This document shows positions 20,212-30,834 of a DNA stretch of 64,000 nucleotides, in pieces. Where the stretch lies: NCBI RefSeq assembly GCF_035594035.1, contig NZ_CP141588.1, positions 2,262,501 to 2,326,500 on the forward strand. The letters are read 5' to 3'. Position numbers and translations under genes: made by a program. The notes under the pieces were generated by a model. That model made no database searches and was not told the origin of the DNA. It saw only the letters and a program-made list of their open reading frames with translations. Within the stretch, counting starts at the first letter, position 1; each line of letters starts with the position of its first letter. The DNA comes from Sphingomonas sp. LY54. GTDB lineage: Bacteria; Pseudomonadota; Alphaproteobacteria; Sphingomonadales; Sphingomonadaceae.

Positions 20212-20220
20212 GGCGGATCT

Positions 20221-20937
20221 GTGAGTGAGGTAGGACTCGGCGAGGTTAGCGAGCGGCGACCGAATGCGCCGCGCAGCCGGCAGGGCCAGCTTCGGCGTCA
20301 GGCGATACTCGACGCCGCGGAGACGCTCATCCGTGGAGCGAATTCAACTGACTTCACCATGCTGAAGCTTGCCGAATGTTCAGGGGTGAGCCCAGCAACG
20401 CCTTACAACATCTTCGGCGGTAAGAGCTCCATCCTCTACGCGCTCTTGACACGCTCTCTCGACAGAATCTTCTTAGGGTTCGACGAAGCGACAGCGCTGA
20501 TGGAGCCACACGAAGTCGTTGTTTTCGCCGGCAAGGCGGCAGCCGATTTCTTCATCGCCGACCCGAACTACTATCGTCCGCTTTACCTCTACCTCATTGG
20601 AGTCCCGGACCCCCTGTATCGCCCCGCCTACATGAACCGTGCCCTGAACTATTGGCGTAACGCGCTGCTACCGCTTCAAAGAGGCGGATATCTGGGAGAT
20701 GATCGTGCACGCGATGCGCTCGCACGTGGGCTGATGATACAGTTTATCGGCTCGATCGACATGTGGGCACAGGGGGAGCTCAATCATGAGCACTTTCGGG
20801 CTCACATACGATACGGGCTCACGGCGTTGCTGGTTCACGTCACACGCGACGATTGGGGATCGCTCCTGAACAATGAGCGTCGCGAAGCGCTTGAGGCGAT
20901 GCCACTCAAAATGGACTTTGGAGGTCAGCCCTCCTGA
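20221..20937 (+). CDS. TetR family transcriptional regulator
   Basis: The 238-residue protein has an N-terminal TetR helix-turn-helix: RRQAILDAAETLI, then LAECSGVSPATPYNIFGGKSSIL. The remainder is a helical effector-binding region that may sense the substrate or a CoA ester. It begins with GTG 9 bases after the AraC gene. Its 3' end overlaps the convergent acyl-CoA synthetase gene by 13 bases. Confidence 0.88.
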   Translation: MSEVGLGEVSERRPNAPRSRQGQLRRQAILDAAETLIRGANSTDFTMLKLAECSGVSPATPYNIFGGKSSILYALLTRSLDRIFLGFDEATALMEPHEVVVFAGKAAADFFIADPNYYRPLYLYLIGVPDPLYRPAYMNRALNYWRNALLPLQRGGYLGDDRARDALARGLMIQFIGSIDMWAQGELNHEHFRAHIRYGLTALLVHVTRDDWGSLLNNERREALEAMPLKMDFGGQPS

Positions 20938-22556
20938 CGGGCGTCGTAATGACGGGCATAGGCGGCGCGAAGGCCTGTCTTGATGAGTTTCCCAGTATTT
21001 GTCTGCGGAAGTTCCGGGACGAAAACGACATCGTCTGGGACCCACCAGCGAGCTACTTTGCCCTGGAAATGATCCAGAACCTGCTGGCGGTCTAGGGGCA
21101 GGTCCGACTGCGCGACGACTAGAAGAAGGGGGCGCTCGTCCCACTTCGGGTGTGGGACTGGAATGGCTGCCGCCCGAGTGATGCCGGGCAGTTCCATTGC
21201 AATCTGCTCGAGCTTCGCCGAGCTGATCCATTCGCCTCCCGATTTAATGATATCCTTCGCGCGATCGACAATTTCCATGAAGCCGAGTTGGTCGATTGTG
21301 GCAATGTCGCCGGTATCCAGCCAGCCATTGTCGAGCGCGGCTTCACTCTGTCCGAAGTACGCTTCGACCACCCAGTGCCCGCGGACCATGAGCGTGCCGC
21401 TGGTCACGCCGTCCCGAGGAACTTCCTTCCCTTGGTCGTCAACCACCTTCATCTCGATCCCACAGATACCCCGGCCTTGTTTGCGCTGGTTGGCAAGCCG
21501 CTGTTCGATCGGCCAGTCTGCCATGTCAGGCTTCTCGCGATTAATCGCGCCGATGGGGCTGGTCTCCGTCATTCCCCAGCCGTGGATGACCGGGATCCCG
21601 AATTCACTGTAGAATTGGTGGACGATCGGAAACGGGCAGGCGGCACCGCCTGCCTGCAGTCGTTCGACCGTCGGGATTGCTTCTCCAGTGTCCTGCAAGT
21701 GTCGGAGCAGCGCTGCCCATATTGTGGGCACGCCGACCGCGAAGGTGACCTTCTCCTGTTGGATCAGCCGTGTCACTGAGGGGCCGTCAAGAAGCGAGAG
21801 CTGCGAAAAGACCAGTTTCGCGCCGACCATTGGGCAAGTGTAGGGGAAGGCCCAGCAATTGGCATGAAACATTGGCACCAGCGGCAGTACGACATCTGCC
21901 GCACCGAGATTGAAAGCATCCTTCGAGTTCGCCGCATAAGCGTGAAGCACAGTTGACCGATGAGTGTAGAGCACACCCTTCGGATTTCCGGCAGTGCCGG
22001 ACGTATAGCAAAGCGAGGATGGAAGCCGCTCGTCGAAGTCGGGCCACTCGTACTCTGAATTCCCCTCGGCAAGGAAGGTTTCGTAGTCGTGGAGACGTAT
22101 GCGTCCGGGGAAGCGCGTGGATTGCGGCAACCCGCCAACCACGACAATGTCCGTGACGGAACCGATCTGCGTTCCGATTTCCTCAACCAGGGGCAAAAAG
22201 TCCCTGTCCACGAACAACACCCGGTCGTCGGCATCGCCAATGATGTAGACGAGTTGCTGAAGGAACAGGCGAGGATTGATCGTGTGGCAAATTGCACCCA
22301 TGCAGCTCACGCCATAATAGAGTTCGAAGTGCCATTGGCTGTTGGTCATCAGAGTCGCGATTCGATCGCCCATTCGAATGCCGAGCCGGACGAGGCTACA
22401 CGAGAGCTGCCGTGCCCTTCGCTCAATGTCTTGATAGTTGGAGCGGACGAGCCCCTGGGCCGTCATCGTGACCACTTCACGGTTCGCGTGCTCTCGCGAC
22501 GCGAATTGGATCAGCTGCTTTATAAGAAGCGGGTGCTCCTGCATTGAGCGGGGCAT
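20925..22556 (-). CDS. Acyl-CoA synthetase (AMP-binding), AlkK-like
   Basis: The 543-residue ligase has the AMP-binding signature [10 protein letters not shown] (one T to A change from the usual TSGTTG), [10 protein letters not shown], the DTGD motif and a GxKxxLP-like hinge [11 protein letters not shown], plus the conserved lysine in NTGKLIK near the end. It would make a CoA thioester of a fatty or ring-opened acid at the expense of ATP. Its overall pattern is that of medium-chain ligases. It faces the TetR gene and is followed on the same strand by kinase and monooxygenase genes upstream. Confidence 0.9.
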   Translation of the reverse strand: MPRSMQEHPLLIKQLIQFASREHANREVVTMTAQGLVRSNYQDIERRARQLSCSLVRLGIRMGDRIATLMTNSQWHFELYYGVSCMGAICHTINPRLFLQQLVYIIGDADDRVLFVDRDFLPLVEEIGTQIGSVTDIVVVGGLPQSTRFPGRIRLHDYETFLAEGNSEYEWPDFDERLPSSLCYTSGTAGNPKGVLYTHRSTVLHAYAANSKDAFNLGAADVVLPLVPMFHANCWAFPYTCPMVGAKLVFSQLSLLDGPSVTRLIQQEKVTFAVGVPTIWAALLRHLQDTGEAIPTVERLQAGGAACPFPIVHQFYSEFGIPVIHGWGMTETSPIGAINREKPDMADWPIEQRLANQRKQGRGICGIEMKVVDDQGKEVPRDGVTSGTLMVRGHWVVEAYFGQSEAALDNGWLDTGDIATIDQLGFMEIVDRAKDIIKSGGEWISSAKLEQIAMELPGITRAAAIPVPHPKWDERPLLLVVAQSDLPLDRQQVLDHFQGKVARWWVPDDVVFVPELPQTNTGKLIKTGLRAAYARHYDARQEG

Positions 22557-22754
22557 AGATGTCGTTCTCCTCGACTCCGTTCTATTTCCGGCGCCCTGAG
22601 GATTCTTGTCTTGGGCGGCTACCGGGCAGCCGCCATCAATGCGAGAGCAAACCGGTTGGAAGCCTCGCCGATTGCCTGGGACATGGAGGTGCTGGGTCCG
22701 GGCGGGAGCTTACGTCGCGACGGCCCGAGCAGTAGCGTCTGCTAGCCCTGACGA

Positions 22755-23927
22755 CTACACCCCGCACAGAGAGTTTACCGCGCCAACCGAGTCCAAGTCG
22801 TCGCACGCTGTTGAAAGGCGGTGAACGAAAAGGCGGGTCGTGCAAACAGGCTGCATTTTGGGCATCGCGTCAGATGGAATAAGTGTCATCGTCCACCATG
22901 CCAGTGCCGTCAGCATCTGTGCGCGATACATTACAAAAGCATCGTCAAACTCAAGACGCGGTCCGCCAGCTTCTGCCAAAAGATCTAAGTAGACCGTAAG
23001 ATAGGCTCGTTCGTTGCTGCGCCTGGTGTCGGGTCGCAGTGCCGTACCGAGAAGATAGGCGAGGTCACGTGCCCAATGACCCCGACCGCTTGCCTGCCAA
23101 TCGCCAATCCCCATCGCTCCGTCCCGTCGCCGATACCAGTTCTTGAGATGGACGTCGCCATGCGTGAATGTTTCTGGCTGCCCTTCCTGCCAAGCGACCG
23201 CTCGTTCTGTCGCTTCCCACACCCGATCACCCATTGCGAAAAGGGCCGGCGGCACCACTTCCTCCGCTGCGTGAAGCCCACGGCGAGAACAGGCCCCTAT
23301 GCCGTGCAGTTTGTTGAGGTCGTGAAATCGCCTGTGGAAGGGGATGATGTCGGCCAAATCTGCATGAAACCGCGGACTTTCATAAAATCGTGCGTGCATC
23401 GTCGCGAGCAGCCTTAGCTGGCTGCGCACTTCGCGATGGCCGACAACCGTCTCCTCGGAGCAGAATTCCACGTCGCCTGTGAGGTCGCGCATAACGATGA
23501 TTGAGGCCCAGGATTCAGGATCATAGGCCGCGAAAAGCGCTGATGGGCAGTCGATCGGCAGCTCGCCTCGGAGCCGGTTGAAAAAGGTAACCTCGCTGAA
23601 GGCTGCAGAGGAAGACAACAAGATCCGATTAGGAAGATCGAAGGTCGCTTTACAGAAGACACTTGGCGGCAGCCCGTCCGACTCGGCTGCTGTGTTGTAC
23701 TCCAACAAGAGTCTTCGGCGATTTGTTGTGCCGTTATAGACATTGTCGAAGGAAAATCGTGTTACCGCAGCACCTTGAACATTCCTGCAAAGGATTTCAG
23801 TCAGCCATTGCGGGGTGATCGCATCGTAGAATGGGGGAACTTCCCGGCAGTGGATGACGGTCCGTCCCGCAGCGAGGTCGCGCCGGTAGGCGCTTGTGAT
23901 CTGCTCGGTTAGGTTAATTTCGTCCAT
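22755..23927 (-). CDS. APH-like phosphotransferase (copy 2)
   Basis: The 390-residue paralogue of the protein at 4832 has the catalytic loop HGDVHLKN and the metal-binding IGDW segment of APH-fold kinases. It shares long stretches with copy 1, including PPFYDAITPQWL, NRRRLLLEYN and SGRGHWARDLAYLLGTAL. Two copies in one catabolic island argue for a role in the pathway rather than drug resistance, but the substrate is unknown. About 200 bases on either side of it show nothing recognised. Confidence 0.77.
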   Translation of the reverse strand: MDEINLTEQITSAYRRDLAAGRTVIHCREVPPFYDAITPQWLTEILCRNVQGAAVTRFSFDNVYNGTTNRRRLLLEYNTAAESDGLPPSVFCKATFDLPNRILLSSSAAFSEVTFFNRLRGELPIDCPSALFAAYDPESWASIIVMRDLTGDVEFCSEETVVGHREVRSQLRLLATMHARFYESPRFHADLADIIPFHRRFHDLNKLHGIGACSRRGLHAAEEVVPPALFAMGDRVWEATERAVAWQEGQPETFTHGDVHLKNWYRRRDGAMGIGDWQASGRGHWARDLAYLLGTALRPDTRRSNERAYLTVYLDLLAEAGGPRLEFDDAFVMYRAQMLTALAWWTMTLIPSDAMPKMQPVCTTRLFVHRLSTACDDLDSVGAVNSLCGV

Positions 23928-24040
23928 CCGCCAGCCCCTTGAGCACCACGCCTGCTGTCCAGCACCTGAAAATCCCTCGAGAAGCCAAGGGCCCCCGCCG
24001 TCTGCTGGAATTTATCAATGCGGCAGTGTCGATGCCGCCT

Positions 24041-25711
24041 TCAGCTACTTAAAGCTTTAAGTCGCTCGGTGGCGCTCTGCTTGGTCAGAATGAAGCGGCT
24101 GTAACCCTCTTCGACTGCCTGCTCACACTCTTCTCGATAGCCAGCATAGCCACCGAGATATATCATCATCCGATGGGGCTTTCCCGGGATATTGTCGCCT
24201 TGGTACCAGCTCTTCACCTTAGTAAATAGCGTCTGATCCGCGAGTTCGGCAACGATCCTTGACCAGCGTTTCTCTTCGTCAACGGTGGGCTCAATGCTCT
24301 CAAGGCCGTTCTGCTCAAGAAAATCGAAGCACCGCTCAATCCAGTCGGCTTGGTATTCGGCGATCTGGATGGGAGCCCAGAACCCGCTTGGGCTGCCTGG
24401 GCCATTCATGAATAGCAGGTTTGGAAATCCATGGCACATGAGGCCAGCATAGGTTTCGACACCGCCCGCCCAGTGCTCCTTGATCGTCTCCCCGCCGCGC
24501 CCGCGGATGTCGATGTTCTCGATAGCGCCGGTTAGGGCGTCGAAGCCGGTTGCAAAGACGATCACATCGCAGGGAATAAACTTTTCACCCACGACAATCC
24601 CATCCGGCGTCGCCCGCTGGATGGGCTCCTCGTTGACATCTATTAAAGTCACATTGTCTTGATTGAATGTCTCGTAGTAGTCGGTCTCGGTTGCCAGCCG
24701 ACGCGCAAGGATTGGAAAGCCTTTTGGAACGAGCTTTTCTGCAGTTTCCGGATCCTTGACTCGCTCGCGGATCTTGTTTCTCACATACTCGGCCAAGGTC
24801 TCGTTGGCTGCAGGATCAACCAGCAGGTCCTTGAACGCGGTGTAGAAGCTCAAGCCACCGGCTGCCCAGCGCTCGTCATAGACGGACTGCCGCTCCTCGT
24901 CGCTCACATCCATGGCGTTCTTGGTCGGGTTTGGCGAGTCCATGAAAGTCAGCGGGAGAAACCCAGCTAATGTCTGAAGCTGCTTCTCACGTATTTCCTT
25001 GTACTGCGACTTGATAGCGCGATCGAAGTCAGGATCGGTCGGCCGATTTCGCACTGGGATGCAAAAAGAAGGGGTTCTTTGCAGGACCGTCAGATGAGAG
25101 GCGACTTTGCCAATTTCCTGAATGCACTGCACGCCAGTCGAGCCGGTGCCGATTACAACCACCCGTCTGCCGCTGAGGTCGACGTCCTCTGGCCACTGAG
25201 AGGTGAACAGCTGCATGCCCTCATAGTTCTCAAGACCGTCAATGGGCACCGCTTTAGGAATATACAGCAAGCCGGTAGCCAAGATGCAGAACTTAGCTCG
25301 TATTTTCTCACCTGCTGTCGTTGTGAGGGTCCATCGCTGGGCTTGCTCGTCATAGATGGTCGAGGCAATAGGGCTGTTAAACTGGATATGTGGCCGCAGA
25401 TTAAAACGATCCGCTACGTGATTGGCATATCGAAGCAACTCGGGTTGAGCCGAATATCGCTCGGACCACTTCCATTCCTGCTGCAGTTCCTCCGAGAAAG
25501 AATACGAATATTCCAAGCTCTCGATGTCCACCCGCGCACCGGGATACCGGTTCCAGTACCAGGTGCCGCCGACACCACTCCCGGCTTCGAACAGCTTCAC
25601 GTTCCGCTCGCTGTTTAACGCACGATAGAGCATGTGGAGTCCGGCGAACCCAGCGCCGACAATGGCCACGTCAAGTTCCGTAGTGTTGGCTGAGGCAAGC
25701 GTGCTCGTCAT
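24041..25711 (-). CDS. Type I Baeyer-Villiger-like flavin monooxygenase, copy 3 (fingerprint His replaced by Phe)
   Basis: The 556-residue enzyme carries GAGFAG (19-24), GGTWYWNRYPGARVD (48-62), GTGSTG and an ARRLATETDYYETFN segment with the likely active-site arginine. The fingerprint reads YEGMQLFTSQWP at 163-174: Phe169 replaces histidine and the first Phe is Tyr163. The start at 25711 follows AGGAAC and excludes a non-conserved upstream extension. It is transcribed away from the beta-oxidation block, with a 542-base gap between. Confidence 0.88.
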   Translation of the reverse strand: MTSTLASANTTELDVAIVGAGFAGLHMLYRALNSERNVKLFEAGSGVGGTWYWNRYPGARVDIESLEYSYSFSEELQQEWKWSERYSAQPELLRYANHVADRFNLRPHIQFNSPIASTIYDEQAQRWTLTTTAGEKIRAKFCILATGLLYIPKAVPIDGLENYEGMQLFTSQWPEDVDLSGRRVVVIGTGSTGVQCIQEIGKVASHLTVLQRTPSFCIPVRNRPTDPDFDRAIKSQYKEIREKQLQTLAGFLPLTFMDSPNPTKNAMDVSDEERQSVYDERWAAGGLSFYTAFKDLLVDPAANETLAEYVRNKIRERVKDPETAEKLVPKGFPILARRLATETDYYETFNQDNVTLIDVNEEPIQRATPDGIVVGEKFIPCDVIVFATGFDALTGAIENIDIRGRGGETIKEHWAGGVETYAGLMCHGFPNLLFMNGPGSPSGFWAPIQIAEYQADWIERCFDFLEQNGLESIEPTVDEEKRWSRIVAELADQTLFTKVKSWYQGDNIPGKPHRMMIYLGGYAGYREECEQAVEEGYSRFILTKQSATERLKALSS

Positions 25712-26253
25712 TTCTCTAGTTCCTGCTTTGAGCCGAACGATGCGATTTGAAGTGCGCGAATTAAGTGAGCTCGACGCGGCGATCGCGCCGGCGTTGGTTG
25801 CCGCGCTTGGGCGTAAGTGCTCGGCGGCGCCCGGCACCCCCATTCAGAGCAGTCCTGGTACATCACGAGTTTGAAGTAGAGTATCGGTCGATGGGCATCT
25901 TGTTCCCACATGCTGTGTGCCTCGGCGCGTCTGTCATCATGATGAGGACGCGAGCATCGGCTGAGCCTGCGTCGGATAGCGACGACGATCCCACCTGTGG
26001 TTTTCAGCCTGAGCAGAGGTCCAGAAGGTCGTGATCGCCGCTAGATCGGTGCGGAGGTCATTGTAGATCGTGGGGCCCTGTCAAACGCCGATCTCTCACT
26101 GGAGGCGTGGCGTAGCGCCTATATGCAAGAACTCGCTCGGGAAGCTTGTTAGGCCCGTTCCAGCGGCGTTTCGCTAAGGTCATGTGGGACGGTGCAGCCG
26201 CCAGCGCACAACGAACTTAGCGGGCGCGCGCGAGATCCAGGGACGGATGAACA
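25712..26253. other. Divergent intergenic region
   Basis: This 542-base gap lies between the minus-strand monooxygenase and the plus-strand thiolase gene, so promoters for both should lie here. No gene is convincing. A plus-strand stretch at about 26042-26152 reads DLSLEAWRSAYMQELAREAC before a stop and could be the tail of a lost gene, but I cannot assign it. Confidence 0.5.
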
Positions 26254-27459
26254 ATGGCGGATGTCTTCATCTACGATCACGTACGAACTCCGCGCGGTCG
26301 GGGGCGACCAGACGGTGCCCTTCACGAAATTCCGGCGGTTCAGCTAGCGACGCAGGTGCTCGAGGCGATCCGCGATCGAAACAGCCTCGACACCGCGCTT
26401 CTCGACGACGTTGTCATCGGCTGTGCACAACCCGTGGCCGAGCAAGGGGGGGGGTTGGCGCGAGCCGCTGTCGTGAACTCCGGCTATGCGAAATCCGTCG
26501 CGGGGCAGCAGATCCACCGCTTCTGCGCCTCCGGGCTGGAGGCGGTCAACAATGTCGCGGGCCAGATCGCCTCCGGCATGGCGCAGGCAGGCATCGGGGG
26601 CGGCGTGGAGTCGATGAGCCGCGTCCAAATGGGCTATGACAGCGGTGCCTGGGCCGCCGACCCGCGGGTCGCCTTCCACAATTATTTTGCGCCGCAGGGT
26701 ATTGGCGCCGAGCTCATTGCGACGCTGGACGGCTATTCACGGAAGGATGTCGACAGTTACGCCGCGGAGAGCCAGCGCCGTGCGGCCGAGGCCTGGAGCG
26801 AGGGGCGCTTCGGCAAGTCGCTGGTTCCCGTGAGGGACGTGCTCGGAGAGGTCGTCCTCGACCGCGACGAGCACATGCGCCCGGAAACGACGGTCGAGAG
26901 CTTGGGCTCGCTAAAGCTGGCCTTTCCCGCATTAGGCGCTCTTGGGTTCGATCGGGTGGCGCGCGAGCGCTATCCGGAGATTGAAGAACTTTCCTACGTT
27001 CACACCGGCGGCAACAGTTCGGGGATCGTCGACGGCTCCGGTGCCGTCCTGCTCGGGAGTGCGGAGTTCGGCAAGGCCGCGAGTCTGAAACCCCGCGCCC
27101 GGGTCCGTGCCTGGGCCTCGATCGGCTCCGATCCGACGATCATGCTGACCGCTCCTGCCGATGTCGCGCGGAAGGCGCTGAAGAACGCCGGCATTGCCAA
27201 GGACGAAATCGATCTGTGGGAGCTCAATGAAGCGTTTGCTTCGGTGGTGCTGCGCTTCATGCGCGACCTCGATCTCGATCATGACAGCGTGAACGTCAAT
27301 GGCGGCGCAATCGCCATGGGCCATCCGCTCGGCGCCACGGGGGCGATGATTCTCGGCACCGTCCTGGACGAACTCGAGCGCCGCGATCTCAATACCGCCA
27401 TGACGCTGCTGTGCGCCGGTAACGGCCTGGGCACTGCGACGATCATCGAGCGCGTCTGA
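26254..27459 (+). CDS. Acetyl-CoA acyltransferase (thiolase), FadA-type
   Basis: The 401-residue thiolase has the nucleophilic cysteine in [10 protein letters not shown] (near residue 90), [20 protein letters not shown] (catalytic His) and the C-terminal CAGNGLGTA with the second active-site cysteine. It performs the last step of beta-oxidation, releasing acetyl-CoA. It is the first gene of a block with FadB/J-type, acyl-CoA dehydrogenase and SDR genes, 29 bases before the next. Confidence 0.93.
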   Translation: MADVFIYDHVRTPRGRGRPDGALHEIPAVQLATQVLEAIRDRNSLDTALLDDVVIGCAQPVAEQGGGLARAAVVNSGYAKSVAGQQIHRFCASGLEAVNNVAGQIASGMAQAGIGGGVESMSRVQMGYDSGAWAADPRVAFHNYFAPQGIGAELIATLDGYSRKDVDSYAAESQRRAAEAWSEGRFGKSLVPVRDVLGEVVLDRDEHMRPETTVESLGSLKLAFPALGALGFDRVARERYPEIEELSYVHTGGNSSGIVDGSGAVLLGSAEFGKAASLKPRARVRAWASIGSDPTIMLTAPADVARKALKNAGIAKDEIDLWELNEAFASVVLRFMRDLDLDHDSVNVNGGAIAMGHPLGATGAMILGTVLDELERRDLNTAMTLLCAGNGLGTATIIERV

Positions 27460-27488
27460 CGAGCCTCTACAAAAGCGAGAAGCACATC

Positions 27489-29666
27489 ATGCGTCATATC
27501 AAGTTGCAAAAGGGCGCCGACGGGATCGCCGTCCTCACCCTCGACAACGCCGACGAGTCGATGAACATCGTAACCGACTCCTGGCTCGCGGAAATGAGCG
27601 AGGCGATTGCCGAGGTGAAAGCCGACGACGCCGTCAAGGGCCTCGTCATCACCTCGGGCAAGACGGCATTCATGGCAGGCGCCGACCTGAAACTCCTCGT
27701 CGACGGCTACGGCAAGCTCAGCCGGCGCGAAGCCTATGCGTTCAGCCAGAGGGCGAGTGCGATGCACCGGGCGCTCGAAACGATGGGCAAACCCGTGGCG
27801 GCTGCCATCAACGGACTTTGCCTCGGCGGCGGCTTCGAGTTGGCGCTCGCCTGCCATTTTCGTGTGCTCGTGGAGCATCCCAAGGCGGTCGTCGGCCTGC
27901 CGGAGGTCAACGTCGGTCTGCTGCCCGGATCGGGCGGCACGCAGCGCCTGCCCCGCATCGCAGGCGTGAAGGCGGCGCTTGACCTGCTTCTGTCGGGGCG
28001 CCTGGTAAAACCCGCGGAAGCCCTGAAGCTTAAGGTCATCGATGCCATCGTAACGACGGACGAGCTGATCACAAAGGCCAAGGCGCTCATCCTTTCGGCT
28101 GAGGGCGCCGAGCAGGTCTGGGATCGAAAAGGCTTCGTACTGCCCGAGAGTCGCGGAATGGTGCTTCCCGAGGCGGCAGCCACGTTCACGATGGCGACGG
28201 CCGGCGTGGCGGGCAAGTCCGGCTACAACCTGCCGGCTCCGGTCGCGATCCTCTCCTGTGTGTTCGAAGGCGTGCAGCTTCCCTTCGATCGGGCGCTCTC
28301 CGTCGAGAGCAAATACTTCGCCACGCTCCTAACGGATCCGGTCGCGCGGAACATCATCCGGACGAGCTTCATTTCGAAGCAGGGGGCGGAGAAGGGCGCG
28401 CGTCGGCCGGAAGGTTTCGACAAGAAAGAAGTGCGCAAGGTCGGAATCCTCGGTGCGGGCATGATGGGTGCAGGTATCGCGCTCGTCGCGGCGCAGGCCG
28501 GCATCGAAGTTGTTCTGATCGACCGCGATGTCGCAGCGGCCGAGAGGGGCAAGGACTATGCTGTCAAGGTGCTCGGCAAGGCGGTGGAGAAGGGAAGGTC
28601 GACGCAAGCGTCTGCCGATGCGGTGCTGGCGCGAATCCGGCCGACAGATGATTATGGCCAACTTTCGGGCGCCGAGCTCATCATCGAGGCGGTGTTCGAA
28701 GATATCGGTATCAAAGCCGACGTGACCAGGAAGGCCGAAGCGGTGGTTCCGCCGACCGGGATCTTCGCCACCAACACGTCCACCTTGCCGATCACGGGGC
28801 TCGCTGAAGCCTCCGTGCGTCCCGGTCAGTTCATAGGCTTGCACTTCTTCTCGCCCGTCGAGCGGATGCAGCTGGTTGAGGTTATCCTGGGGAAGGCGAC
28901 GGCGCCCGAGACGCTGGCGCGAAGCCTCGACTTCGTCGCGCAGATCAGGAAAACGCCGATCGTCGTCAACGACAGCCGCGGCTTCTACACCAGCCGGGTT
29001 TTCCAGATGCTCATCCACGAGGGCGCCGCGATGCTGGCGGATGGCATCAAGCCGGCACTCATCGAGAATGCCGCCAGGTCAGCGGGCCTCCCAGTTGGGC
29101 CGCTCGCGCTCCTCGACGAGGTAACGATCGACCTGCCGCTGAAGATCGTTCAGCAGGCGATCGAGCAGGAAGGCTCCAGCTTTGTGCCGCCTGCGGGAAC
29201 ACCGGTCATGCAGAGGATGCAGGCACTCGGGCGCAGCAGCCGCAAATCCGGAGGCGCATTCTACGATTATCCGGAAGGCGGCAAGAAGCAGCTCTGGAAG
29301 GGCCTCTCGGAGGTCTTCCCCCCGTCAGCCAGTCAGCCCGACCTCGAGGAGCTGAAGAAGCGCTTTCTGTACGCGCAAGCCATGGAAACGGCGCGGTGTC
29401 TGGAAGAGGGCGTGCTCGAGACTCCGCAGGACGCCGATCTTGGCGCCGTCTACGGCTGGGGCTTCCCGCTGTGGACTGGCGGTACGATCAGCTACATCGA
29501 CACGGTCGGGATCGAGAGATTTGTCGCGGAGGCTGACATGCTCGCCCAGCGATACGGGGCGCGCTTTCTGCCTTCGCCGTGGCTTCGTGAGAAGGCTGCG
29601 AGAGGCGAGGGCTTCTATGCTGACACCGTCGCGGCAAAGATTTTGGAGCCGGCATGCGCCGCCTGA
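27489..29666 (+). CDS. Bifunctional enoyl-CoA hydratase / 3-hydroxyacyl-CoA dehydrogenase (FadB/FadJ type)
   Basis: The 725-residue fusion has an N-terminal crotonase domain ([38 protein letters not shown] with hydratase glutamates) and, from about residue 315, the dehydrogenase domain with [10 protein letters not shown] and [14 protein letters not shown]. It hydrates enoyl-CoA and oxidises the 3-hydroxyacyl-CoA. Length is normal for the family. Its 3' end overlaps the next gene by 13 bases, so the two are tightly coupled. Confidence 0.93.
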   Translation: MRHIKLQKGADGIAVLTLDNADESMNIVTDSWLAEMSEAIAEVKADDAVKGLVITSGKTAFMAGADLKLLVDGYGKLSRREAYAFSQRASAMHRALETMGKPVAAAINGLCLGGGFELALACHFRVLVEHPKAVVGLPEVNVGLLPGSGGTQRLPRIAGVKAALDLLLSGRLVKPAEALKLKVIDAIVTTDELITKAKALILSAEGAEQVWDRKGFVLPESRGMVLPEAAATFTMATAGVAGKSGYNLPAPVAILSCVFEGVQLPFDRALSVESKYFATLLTDPVARNIIRTSFISKQGAEKGARRPEGFDKKEVRKVGILGAGMMGAGIALVAAQAGIEVVLIDRDVAAAERGKDYAVKVLGKAVEKGRSTQASADAVLARIRPTDDYGQLSGAELIIEAVFEDIGIKADVTRKAEAVVPPTGIFATNTSTLPITGLAEASVRPGQFIGLHFFSPVERMQLVEVILGKATAPETLARSLDFVAQIRKTPIVVNDSRGFYTSRVFQMLIHEGAAMLADGIKPALIENAARSAGLPVGPLALLDEVTIDLPLKIVQQAIEQEGSSFVPPAGTPVMQRMQALGRSSRKSGGAFYDYPEGGKKQLWKGLSEVFPPSASQPDLEELKKRFLYAQAMETARCLEEGVLETPQDADLGAVYGWGFPLWTGGTISYIDTVGIERFVAEADMLAQRYGARFLPSPWLREKAARGEGFYADTVAAKILEPACAA

Positions 29667-30811
29667 TTTTCGAGCCGGAGCACGAGCAGTTCCGGGACAG
29701 CGTGCGCGGCTTCATGGAAGCCGAGGTTGCGCCGCATGGCGAGCGCTTTCGCGAGCAGGGGGCCGTCGACCGGGAGCTCTACGTGAAGGCGGGGGCGCAG
29801 GGTCTGCTCTGCACCTGGGCCGACCCGATATATGGCGGCGCCGGAGTCGATGATTTTCGCTTCGAGCAGATCATCATCGAAGAAAATATGCGGCACGGAG
29901 ACATCGGGTTTTACATCAACCTGCACAGCGATCTGGTCGCTCCGTACATAGCCAAGCTCGGAAACGATCAGCAGAAGCAACGCTGGATGCCTGGCATCGT
30001 CAGCGGGGAAACGATTCTCGCCATTGCGATGACCGAGCCGTCGGCGGGGTCCGACCTTGCCGGCATGAAAACCCGAGCTGAGGACAAGGGCGACTATTGG
30101 CTCCTGAATGGAGCCAAGACCTATATCTCGAACGGCATTCTCTCCGACCTGATTATCGTCGCTGCGCGTACCGACCCGTCGTCCAAGCATGGCCTTGGGT
30201 TGTTCGTCGTTGAGCGGGGGATGGACGGCTTTGAACGCGGCCGCAAGTTGGCGAAGATGGGCCTGAAGTCGCAGGATACGGCCGAGCTTTTCTTCAGCGA
30301 TGTACGCGTCCCAAAAGCGAATGTGCTAGGCGACCCTGCATCGGGCTTCAAATATCTGGCACGCTTCCTTGCGCAGGAACGGCTGGTCGCGGCGATCGGC
30401 TTCGTAGCGACAGCCCAAACCGCTTTCGACCTGACGCTCGAATATGTGAAGGAGCGCCGCGCATTCGGAAAGCCAATTGGTGCCTTCCAGAACACGCGCT
30501 TCAAGATGGCGTCCATGCGCGCCGAGCTCGACATGGCCCAGACTTTCGTCGACCAGTGCGTGCTACTCCTCAACGACGGCGATCTGAGCCCGGAGGACGC
30601 ATCTACCGCGAAGCTGCTGACTTCCGAAATTGAGGGTCGGGTAATGGACGAGTGCGTCCAACTCCACGGTGGGGCTGGCTATATGGACGAGTACCGCATC
30701 AGCCGCATGTACACCGACGCGCGCATTAGCCGCATCTTCGCGGGCACGTCGGAAATCATGAAGGAGATCATCGGCCGCAGCCTAGGGCTCGACGAACGCA
30801 AGATGCACTAG
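29654..30811 (+). CDS. Acyl-CoA dehydrogenase, long-chain (LCAD-like) type
   Basis: The 385-residue flavoenzyme has MTEPSAGSDLAGM (substrate/FAD contact), LHGGAGYMDEY and FAGTSEIMKEIIGRSL. The position that is the catalytic glutamate in medium-chain enzymes (YEGT) is alanine here (FAGT), as in the long-chain group, where the base instead lies in the LxQERL helix; LAQERL is present near residue 237. It introduces the double bond in beta-oxidation. The start overlaps the preceding gene by 13 bases. Confidence 0.9.
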   Translation: MRRLIFEPEHEQFRDSVRGFMEAEVAPHGERFREQGAVDRELYVKAGAQGLLCTWADPIYGGAGVDDFRFEQIIIEENMRHGDIGFYINLHSDLVAPYIAKLGNDQQKQRWMPGIVSGETILAIAMTEPSAGSDLAGMKTRAEDKGDYWLLNGAKTYISNGILSDLIIVAARTDPSSKHGLGLFVVERGMDGFERGRKLAKMGLKSQDTAELFFSDVRVPKANVLGDPASGFKYLARFLAQERLVAAIGFVATAQTAFDLTLEYVKERRAFGKPIGAFQNTRFKMASMRAELDMAQTFVDQCVLLLNDGDLSPEDASTAKLLTSEIEGRVMDECVQLHGGAGYMDEYRISRMYTDARISRIFAGTSEIMKEIIGRSLGLDERKMH

Positions 30812-30834
30812 GGTCGCGTGAAAGGAACATCGAC

